Positions 1 through 10,200 of a stretch of DNA of 22,030 bases are shown in pieces; the first letter of the stretch is position 1, and every line of letters begins with the position of its first letter. Both the position numbers and the translations under genes were made by a program. The DNA is from Chara braunii (Eukaryota > Streptophyta > Charophyceae > Charales > Characeae). The stretch covers positions 775,421 to 797,450 of the forward strand of contig BFEA01000229.1 of the NCBI GenBank assembly GCA_003427395.1, in the 5' to 3' direction. The notes beneath the pieces were generated by a model, which was given only the letters and a program-made list of their open reading frames with translations, was not told where the DNA came from and did no database searches.

Positions 1-74
<74 letters not shown>
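1..74. repeat. (AG)n microsatellite at window edge
   Basis: Uninterrupted AG dinucleotides for 74 bases, running off the left edge. Confidence 0.98.
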
Positions 75-77
<3 letters not shown>

Positions 78-120
78 AGAGTAGGTTCAACACTTTCATT
101 GATAGACACAGGACAAGAGG

Positions 121-342
121 TTAACTTGGGGAGGAGGTGATCATCGCCCTCTTTTTCTTCAGTACATCTTCCTTGTTCACACAAAACCAAGTCGAGCACC
201 ATCCCGGGTTGGTGGAAAACACCATTTTCTCTTGCCATTCAGGATGCACATTGATTTCACGGTTCAGCTTTCATTACCGCAAAGCAATGGAGACATTTGC
301 AACCCATTTTTCTGCTTCATTTTTCAAATGTTGCAGCTTTTG
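121..342 (-). pseudogene. Coding-like fragment with two internal stops
   Basis: One minus-strand frame reads KLQHLKNEAEKWVANVSI, then adjacent stops TAA TGA (271-276), then KLNREINVHPEWQEKMVF and on to STNPGWCSTWFCVN, ending at a stop at 121. Residue composition looks like protein (six Trp, amphipathic start). I do not recognise it. It could be decayed gene or transposon sequence; chance is possible. Confidence 0.25.
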
Positions 343-343
343 C
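317..343 (-). CDS. Candidate terminal exon of GABA-T (weak)
   Basis: Behind a strong acceptor (CTTTCTACTCTCCAG|GC) the phase expected after exon H reads AKAATFEK and stop. This loosely resembles the KALKATEEK end of plant GABA-T but lacks the preceding helix (LISIYG). It may be chance, with the true last exon lying below position 1. Confidence 0.2.
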   Translation of the reverse strand, partial: AKAATFEK

Positions 344-602
344 CTGGAGAGTAGAAAGCATGGAACACATCATTTGATTTGATGGATTCACGACAAGACG
401 CAACAGACCACGACTTCCACCAGGAGAGTAGAACCCCAATACACAATCATCAGCTGACCCTTGTGCAGGGTATCGTGCATCACCCCACCATCCACAATTG
501 TCTCTCACAGTATACATGAATACATCACAGCAGAAGTTTCAACAATCGGTGTGTCGTGCAATTCTACGTTCAATTGGGATATGGTATAAACAGACAACGT
601 AC

Positions 603-718
603 TTCTTTCGCTTCCTCCTCGGTGATGACAAGTGGCGGTGACATCATGATCTGATCTCCAGAGACTCTGATCAGCATCCCATGGTAGGCGCAGCGCCCTG
701 CTAAATACGTGGCCACAC
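603..718 (-). CDS. GABA-T exon H
   Basis: GT completes a glycine codon, followed by [32 protein letters not shown] and EEEAKE. The acceptor is TGAGCAG|GTGTGG and the donor is GAA|GTACGT. With exon G it gives [16 protein letters not shown], which matches the plant pattern WGVGAFFGAECQKHGM position for position. It ends in phase 0, and about 25 family residues are still missing after it. Confidence 0.93.
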
Positions 719-3700
719 CTGCTCATTATGATCATGATCATGATCCAGCAGGACCACCAAACAAGGAGGAAGACAACAGTCAAAACGGGTGAATCAGAAC
801 TCGTCACTCACAGGTGGTAGACCGGGTAGCGGTGGTGCAAGGATATGGAGGATTTCAAGAAGCATATAGGTTCATTTGCAGGCATTATGCAAGGTAGCAG
901 CATGTGATAATAAAAAGAGTTAAAAAAACCTTCGGACCAACACGAACGCATTGAAGAGGATGCATGCCTGAGTTGCCCCAGCCGAAAGCAGAATTGACAA
1001 AACCAAGCTCACAGCCTCACACCAATGCAAGAGCACAGAGAAGACTGAAGTCTCTTGATAACGAACGCCGTATTCTCGCCTCCAATCCACCAAAATACAA
1101 CAACCGAGTAGTACCACTCAACTCCGGTGGGGTTTAGGAATCAGGGTTTAGGGTTTCGATTAAGGGTTTAGGGTTTAGGGATTAGGGATTAGAGCTAAGG
1201 GTTTAAGGATTATGGATTAGGGTTTACGGTTAAGGGTTTAGGGTAAGGGGCTGAGGACTTACGGTTTAGTATTTTCAGGGCTTAGGGTTTAGGGTTAAGG
1301 GCTTGAGGCTAAGGGTTTAGGGTTTAGGGCTTAGGCTTTTGGGTATAGCGTTTAGGGTATTGTTGGGCTCAGGGGCGCCTAAGCCCGGGACCTGACCAAG
1401 TGTGAAACAAGTTTTTATTATGCTTTTCAAGCGCGCTGGCAGTCGGACTCGAACCCGGGATGCCAGTCAGACTAGAACCTGGGAGTCTGGGACCTCAAGT
1501 TGGAATTGCTGTTAGCTGGTCTTGGACACAGGGCCCTGTAGGACCTAGACATCTAGAATTCGCTAGGCCAGAGCGCGGTAGGACCCTGTAGGCCCTACCT
1601 TCTTCCCCCGAACATAATGCATATGCGTTGTATTCGAGTTTCAAAATTTGGAAAAAAAATCGAATAGAACGCATATGCGTTCTATTCGAAATTTAGGGAT
1701 ATTCGAATAGAACACGTGTGTTATATTCGAATACAACGTACTCTATGCGTTGTATTCGCACCCTCTGCGTTGTATTCGCTTACACCGCGAATGTGTTATC
1801 TTCGGGGGAAGAAGGTAGTCAAAACTGGCACAAGGATTCGTCTGACACACGTCACACACGACAATAAGGTCATATATAGTTTCACTTCCTGATTTTTGTA
1901 GAGTGGCGATGTAGTAAGGTCAGAGACATTACTCGTCTGACACGGCAACGAGTTTGCCACTTTTCATCGGCGAACAAGGGTTCGAACCCTTGGAACCTCG
2001 ACCTTCACCATTACTGAGGAGGGATGGGGTAAAAGACTATGTGCCTTCACCATATTCCCTACAGTCACCTTTAAGAACTTAGGTATGAGAGAAACAAAAA
2101 AGAAAAAAGAAAAGAAAAGAAAAAGAAAAAAAGAAAGAAGAACTTAGGTACGAGCCATATGAAGGATGAGTGCAAGAAAGACAAAAGAGTCGGACACATC
2201 ATTCTCATGAATCTCATCACAACAGATAGAAGCAGAAGGTTCCATTAACAACTTTTGAAAGTTGGAAACAAAAAGTTGGAAAGAAAAAGTTGTTGTGAGT
2301 TAGTCTGTTGCTTTTTTTGGCGAGAAGAGGGCGCAGTGCTCATTTTTGGAAGCTGATGGCGAGAATCTGGACGCAGCCATAGCCAGTGTCTTCTGGCTCT
2401 CTGTTCTGTACCGTCATACGGTTTTGAGTGCCGTTTAATGTTGCAAGCTCCTCGGTGCAGCCTGGCACCCAAGTGCACATCACCTTTTCTTGTATTTATA
2501 AAGTATGCTGGTGTGATTTTTTCAATATAAGATTTTGGTATAAACCTTCTACCGAGTGAGATTTTTTGCGATTTTGTCGTCAGTTCAGTTTGCCTGAGTG
2601 ATGCTCATGGGAAGAAGTTGAAGTTTGGGAAATTCCTAACAGGCATGCATGGCTACTACTTCCTGGGCTAGGCTATCATATATATACTAGCACTCATGCC
2701 AGTGAGCGCGACCGTCTTCACCCGAATAGAACACCTGTCATGATGGACGTATCTAGACTGAAATTTGCACCAAATACAGCTATAAATGACCGGGCGTTCT
2801 AGTTGGATGGGGTAAGACTATGCACCTTCACCATATTCGCCATATTCCTGAGAGTAAGAACCAGCGGACTTGATGTCAATATTAGAGGAGGAAAAAAAAA
2901 AAAAAAGAAAAAAAAAGAACCAGCGGACTGATAAGTTTCCTGGGAAATTTGAATTGGTTGTGTAAATACTCGGTAGTAAACCACATCCGTCTTGGAGGGT
3001 CGTCGACTCGGTGTTGAGCCAGCCACTCAATGGGCCTCGCTCCACCACTCTGGAAATGTGCAAGACGAGCGTGAATCTTCTGCTAGAACATGGAAAGATA
3101 CACTGCCATGATTTTTGCCTTTGGGCATGTCGAGAGTAGTGGAGCGATGCACAATGTCGCTGTGCAACCACATTGCGAGAGACATAGAGACGGGCACAGA
3201 CGAAGAGACAGAATGAAGGATGAACAGACGGCCAGATAGACGAAGTACAGAATGACAAGTGCGGAGTCTGGGGACAGACGGATGGACAGGAAAACTGACA
3301 AGTCTGCCCGAACGACTGACTGACTGACCGGACCGGCTACAGACGGCTGACCGGCCAACTGACCAGCTGACCGGGCGGTTGACCAACCGACCTACTGACG
3401 AGCCAACTGACCGGTCTGCCGGTGGTGGCTCGCGCAGCCGACTGATCGGTCGACAGCACCTGGCAGCCCAACCAACCACTTCACTGACTGGCCAGCCAGC
3501 CACCCAGCTACCTGCACGACCACCCGCCCAGCCCCTGAGCGGGCACCTGACTGGCCACTCAACTGACCAATTGGCTGACCAATCAACCAGCCGGGCAGAT
3601 GGGCCAGCAGATAAGACCTGGAACAAAAACAACAGGTACACACACACACGGGGCATCTGGCGAAATTGGAACGATGCAGAGAACACTGGCATGGCCCCTG

Positions 3701-4288
3701 CACAAGGATGACCCACATAAATCGAGAAATGCGCTCCACCCCCCCCAAAAAAAAATAAATAAATAAATAAATAAAAAAGAGAGGTCCACGGACACAGAAA
3801 AAGAATGATCGGGAGGTAAAAAGGCAGAGAGGCAGGGAGGCACGCAGGTGGTCTAACCGATAAGTCTGCCTGATTAATAGATAGAGAGTAATAGGAACCG
3901 GCAGAGAGGCAGGCACATGGGCAGGGACAGATGTACAGACAGGCTACACTCTCCTCAGCCTGCTCTGGAGAAACTTTTACATGCATATAAGTGGAAAGGG
4001 CTACGCAAAATGTCATCCGCACTCACCCCATTGTGATGGGAAAGGAGTCTTGTGCTCTTTGTCGAGGACAAACTCAACAGCCAGGATCAACGCTGTCCCG
4101 CGAACCTGCAAAAAACATTTGTCATTTAAAAAAAAAAAAAAGCAAAGCATTATTTATGCAAAATTTGCTATCGTTATAGTCTGCATTGGTACCCTTGCTG
4201 TCTGCCTGCGAGAACCATACACTCTTAGTTAGCAGAGTCAGGAGGACAGATAACGGCATTCCCAGCATGCCCCCCCCCAAAAAAAAAA

Positions 4289-4374
<86 letters not shown>

Positions 4375-4388
4375 AATATTTTAATCCC

Positions 4389-4419
<31 letters not shown>

Positions 4420-6620
4420 AAAAAGGAGAGGAAGGGGGAAGAAAAAAAGAAAAAAAAAAGGGTACACGGCCTCGACCAAAGTAACGTACAAAACAAAGAA
4501 CAGTCATCATAATTTTTTGCTCTACCTTTTTTGTTTTTGTAACTTCAGGCATCATAATTTTAGATGTGATGTAACGACTCTAACGAGTAGGTACTTTAGC
4601 AGCAGGTACCTGAACCTTTTGGTTGGGTGAATATTGCGACACGGTAAGTTCAGCTTAGTTGTGATTCGCTTAGTTAGGCATGCTGTCAGTTTCGTTTTTG
4701 GTACCAGGGTTATTGACGAAGGCATGGGATGGTACCCTACCGGGACTTGCTGACCCCGTAACGGGACCTATTTTTTGGTCGCACTTGTCGTTTCGTACTG
4801 GCCGCTACGTAGGGCCATGACGCTCCGTATAAGAATAGCAAGTGCAATCTGTTCGATCGCTTACGGGGTCTGCTGCCAGCAGCATTGGCAGTCCGGAATG
4901 TTAACTACGTAGGGTCATGACGCCCGTACAAGAATAGCAAGTGCAATCTGTTCCATCTCTTACGGGGTCTGCTACCAGTAGCGTTGACAGTCCGGAATGT
5001 TAGCGACTACGGTAGCTGACGATGGTTCGCGGTATGAACGGTGGTTCTTGGGTGCAGTGGAAGTATGATTGTACCTGTAATATCTCATGATTGTCCTCGT
5101 TAACTCAATGTCGTCCACTATCTGAGTGTTTGAACTTGTGTTGACTTACTCTGCGTATCGACGTGTGAGTAGTTTCTCCGTGACTATACTATACTATGCA
5201 GTCATCAAACATCAAACATCAAACATCATAGTCTATTTAACATTCTTCCATCATGTAAAAGACTAGTAAAAGTCACTTTCGGAAATGTTTTCTCCTTGGA
5301 TGTCATGGTCAGCAAGTCTTACTACCGTCTTCACCCGAATAGAACGCCCGATCGTTATCTCTGCATCTGGACCGAAAGTTGTGCCAAATCCGGCTATAAT
5401 CACCGGGCATTCTATTCGGGTGAAGACCGTAGTAGGTACTACACATTCAGCCTTCCGATGTTCACTCCCATGGTAAGTGCAGGTAAAGCATAGGATGAGA
5501 ATGAGATTACCTCTCCAATGATAGGGCTGGTTGCAAAGGCTTTCATTCCTTCCTGAAAGATTGGTCCAACCTTGTTCACATGATCAACAATGTTCCTTTC
5601 CCTGACAACACACACATTGAAAAAACACGCACAGTAACATCTTAGCAGTAACATCTTAACAGTAACAACTTAGCAGTAACATCTTAGCAGTAACATCTTA
5701 GCAGTAACATTGTAGCAGTAACATCTTAACAGTAACATCTTGCAGTAACATCTTAGCAGTAACATCTTCGCAGTAACATCTTCGCAGTAACATCTTCGCA
5801 GTAACATCTTAGCAGTCACATCTTAGGAGCTGTTCCATGCAGCCTATCCTCACAATCTGGAGTTCAATCCTTCAAGGTATAAATAAACCACTATGAACTA
5901 CTATAAAGCTCATTATATATATCATTCAGTATCAATAGCCGACCATGTTAGGCGGCTTTACGCTCGTGGAGGACATGGAATGCAAATACAACCTCGACGC
6001 TGGACGTTCTTGCGAACCATCCAGCATCGCCCTTCTGCATGTGAGCCTCATTACCTCTGCGGGGCGGTGCATCTAACCAGAGGAACATCGCATGGCAGTA
6101 ACGATCATACACGATACACACATACAAACAAGCGCACATACCCAGACACATGCACACATATGCTCATCATATACAAATACATATACAAATACATAGACAC
6201 ATGAAAGGCTGGTAGTTTTCAATAGTTGCCATTAGTTGGGATAAATCAATCAACTGTGCTGACTGGGGAGCCACGGGGGGTGGTGGGGTGGGGTGGGGTG
6301 GGGGGGGGCGCACACAGATGAAACCACCCTCTCCAGCACTCATACATGGACAAACCAGGGTAAGGGGTGAAGAAGAAGAAGGACATGGTGGTCCCGGTGG
6401 TGATGGATATGGTGGTCGCAGTAAGGTGGTGTTGGTCGTAGAGATGGTGGTGGTGATGGTGATGGTGATGGTGATGATGACCATGCATAGACAAAATAAA
6501 GCCACAAATCTATATCCATCTCCTCCTCATCTCCACATAAGGCCAGCGAAAGAACCCCCAAGCTCCTCAACTAAAATCACCACCTCTTCAGTGACTCGAC
6601 AGAAAGTAGGTCATAACAAT

Positions 6621-6694
<74 letters not shown>

Positions 6695-7193
6695 NCTCTC
6701 TCTCTCTCTCCCTCTCTGTGTTGTCATGTTCGCCATAGAGAACTCCACACAAAAAGCATGACTGTGCCAGACAGTATCATCGGACTTTCACCGACTCCTC
6801 AGTAGGTTGAACCTCTACAGTCTGTCAGGGTGTGCGAGTGTGTGTGTGTGTGAGCGAAACCGACTGTGAAGCAAACTCAATGTATGTGAACACCTGCGTT
6901 TGCTATTACAGCTCACAGATTACAGATGTGATGCATCGCATGTTTCCCCCTCCCTCCCAACTCCATACCCTCCTGCCCTACAACCCCTACACCTCCCCTC
7001 TTCAAGATGGCAACACGCCAGTGTTGAAGGTAAAAATTGTCGTTTCCAGTTCCGGCACGATTGTGCTATAGCCTGGGATAGGCGGCCGGTGCTGTACAGA
7101 GATTGACTTGATGACGATTGACGGATGGTATTGTGTCTAGAGTGGTGGTGGAGCAGGGGATACAAGCCAGTCGATGCATTGAAGTGGCAAGAA

Positions 7194-7246
<53 letters not shown>

Positions 7247-10200
7247 GCACCACCACCTTTTCCCATGTCGGCGTTGGTGGGCCTCCTATCTTTTAGGAGG
7301 CCGAACCGAAACGATGGCCGCCAATGAGATTTATCAACGGCGGCCGTGGCCCAGCCCCCGCTTTTTCAGGGGTAGGATATTTTCCCGTTTTCCCAACAGC
7401 AGGAAAGGTCGTGGTGGTTTAAACAGAACCTTGCGGTTCTGGGTCCATGTGGCAAGGAAGGAATCCTGAGGGAGGCGGAAGAAAATTGAACATTGCACAC
7501 ATTGTGCATATTTTAAAGATTATATATTTTGACACTTTTGGTCTTCTTCTTCGCACAGCCTTGTTGTTCATTGCTGTCTCAATTCGGTTGTTATTATTGA
7601 TTTGTGCCCCTTGTGAGTTTGCGTGCAATTTGATTGTGAACTTCTGAGGTTGGGTTCATTACAATCTGTTTTGAGAATTTTCGACGATAGGAAGGAAGAG
7701 GCAAGAAGCATTACTTGTAGATCTTGAGGGTTTCCAGCGCAACAGCGCATGCCACAGGGTGTCCAGAGTATGTGAATCCATGGGCAAAGGTACCTAAAGA
7801 AGCAAACAGCGTTGCACCAACCAACCAACATAAGTAGAGTGCGCAGACATAAACAATTAACAACAACAAAACAGAAAAAAAAAAAAAAAGAGCAGCCAAT
7901 TGGGAATCGGGCCACCAAATCAGAACGTAACATTTTCTTCGCTTTTTTTGTTCAACAAATAAAAGCCAAACAAAGGTAGCCTTGATTTTAAGTCCAGGAA
8001 AAAAAAAAAAAAAAAAAAAGAAGGTCCACGAAAGAAAGAAGTTCATTAATAAACATCCCTTTCCCCTCTCCTTCGATGTGGTTATCTTATATGCTGCTGC
8101 TCATACTGCTCCACACTGCTCCACCATTGAAGAGACCCAGGGTCGCAATCGCCGACTTGCTGATTATTAATTTAATATGAATTGGTTTGATGTTACCCAA
8201 TCAAGAATCGTGGGGACACAAGCATGGGCAGGAGACAAGCTGATTATCAATTTATTATGCATCTGTGGAGCCACTCTGGTCGCTGTGTGTCTGCTCAGGT
8301 CACACGAAGGGGACGGACACAGACAGCGTTCCTATGGAGAGTTGTCATAACTGAGCCATAGCTGTTGTGCAGATCATGCTCGAATGAAGCGCGCTGTACT
8401 GCAATTGTGTGGCACAAAAAGCAAAAAATCAGGCCATGTATATACATATATATATATTCTTTTTCCCGAAGGGAGGAAGGGATGGTAGGTACCACGCGTC
8501 TCTGAGAGGGACAAAGGGAAGTGCCGACGAGTGAAAATTCACTTCCGGTCCATGCTCAGCAGCACTTGCTTTTGTTGTTTCATTAAAAGTTTGTCTCCGC
8601 GACAGAAGTGTTGTGAGGAGCTTGTGGCAGCTTTGCGCATGCATGGGTTTATGACAGAGCCAGGCCTTGCTACACCATTTCCAAGTTTGAACACAGTGGA
8701 ACATGATTTGAAGCCGCATTATCTTTTGACGTCACCTTCAACCTTCACCTCCCCTGATGCCGCTCCCCTTATAGCTTGTCTGCCGCTGTCCTGCTCAATG
8801 TGCACACCCCCATCGCCCTCAGGTGCTGCCGTCGCTCTCCACACCGCAAAGCATCTCCGTAGGTAGGTATCTGCCAGCGCTGTTCCCGATCTCCCTTCGC
8901 GCTCCTCTACATCTTTCTCCTCCCCTTCCTCATCTTCCTTGTCGTCCTTCACCCCACCTTCTCCACATCTTCCTTCTCCTGCTCATTGTCATTCTCTTGC
9001 TTGGTGTCTCACTATTGTGATCATTTTCCTCGTCCACATCGACACTCTTCCTCTCCCCCTCTCATTTCAAAACCTTCCTCCTTCGCTGCTCCTCTGGACA
9101 AAGCATCGACAAAAGTCCGAGGCGTTCGACAGGTTTGACCTATAGTATAGACGGTATCAGCTCTCAAAAGCATCCACGTAAATCGGTGGCATGAACTAAT
9201 AGGCAACAGGATTAAAAGCGGTGGATAGCCTTGTTCCAATAGGCAAACTGGATAGCATTGTTCCAACAGGTTGTCGTCAATGAGAAATCAAAGGCCTTGC
9301 CTGCGCCGGTCTTCTCTAAGAAACAGCCTTTCAGTTTCTTAAGGAAGTCCTTCATATTCTGTTTCTCTGTCCATTCTCCAACATGTTCAGCGGCATTTGC
9401 CGCATCCAGCACCCAGGCATCGGCATCTTCACCAAGGAACAAGTAGTAGTGCCACTGCCACTCCGCTCTCTGCCGGGACAGGTGTTACGGAGCAATAGGT
9501 CTGTTTTACTATTCAGGCAATCCAGAGAAGTCAATTCTCTCCCCTTTTTCCCCATTGTAGGTAGAAGGCATCTTCATCTTTAAGCTTTTCCCTCTTCTTT
9601 CGATTGGCAATTACTTCCCCCCCGAACGTAGCATACGACTTTCATCGTACTACGGTTGGACGCAGACTGTCTGTGAAGAAGAATTTGCTTCCCTGTTGCT
9701 TGCTCGTGGACGGCAATGGAGGACTGGACCCGAGACCACCTTCTTCCCCCAAATACAACGTACGTCGTACGGTCATTATAGCTGTATTTGGGGTATCTTC
9801 AGTAATACAACAGGTAAAATGACCGTACATTGTATTCGGGTGCAGAAGGTAGGGATCTTTCTTCGACTGTGGGTCCTGGGAAGACTTCAGGTTCGGCACA
9901 AAGGTTTCTTTGATTTGAAGGCATCCAGACTTCAGGTTCGGCACAAAGGTTTCTTTGATTGAAGGCATCCATCCCCCACCGATTTCTTTGGCTTGCCCCT
10001 TCCGGTTCCTTTTATCCTTTCTCCCCTCTTCTTGAGGGCTTCAATGTCTTTCTTCATTACCGCATTGACGGCGCATTCTCTTCCAATACCACATCCTGTT
10101 GTGAGTGATAGTATGTGATACTCAATTTGTGCAACGTAGTCGGAGCGTTAGATTTCATTTCACAGATCCACTACATATCACCAGATGGGCGTGGCAACAC

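Larger units (their letters stand above)
9212..10099 (-). pseudogene. Decayed gag-like coding sequence
   Basis: Pieces read like protein on the minus strand but in different frames. At 10099-9969: [20 protein letters not shown] and [18 protein letters not shown]. At about 9640-9560: [17 protein letters not shown]. At about 9575-9530: [19 protein letters not shown]. At 9475-9212: [18 protein letters not shown], then [28 protein letters not shown]-like start followed by a W-rich helical stretch resembles the capsid region of plant retrotransposon gag proteins. Frameshifts, stops and a MITE interrupt it. The gag assignment is inference. Confidence 0.45.

Noticed and set aside
698-703. TTTAGCAG as tandem (NAGNAG) acceptor for exon H
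   Set aside because: The frame continues upstream as VATYLAG and matches the family; the true acceptor is GAGCAG at 719-724, so TTTAGCAG is coding.
920-1117. Minus-strand frame with GWGNSG considered as the WGVG exon
   Set aside because: No suitable splice sites or family match; the real WG segment is split between exons G (4027) and H (718).
1440-1470. tRNA gene from GGGTTCGAGTCC-like T arm
   Set aside because: No acceptor stem, D arm or anticodon arm can be built around it.
3027-4022. 331-codon minus-strand open frame, Ser/Arg/Val-rich
   Set aside because: It arises from GACT/GACC repeats and homopolymers; several other frames are open too, and exon-like motifs are absent.
4238-4555. Phe/Gly-rich minus-strand open frames
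   Set aside because: Translation of poly(A) and poly(C) tracts.
6167-6505. His/Ile/Thr repeat open frames
   Set aside because: Products of the GATGGT repeat and G-rich run.
7066-7266. Minus-strand start [11 protein letters not shown] as a protein
   Set aside because: The Lys run is the poly(A) tail of the retrocopy; no coding body follows.
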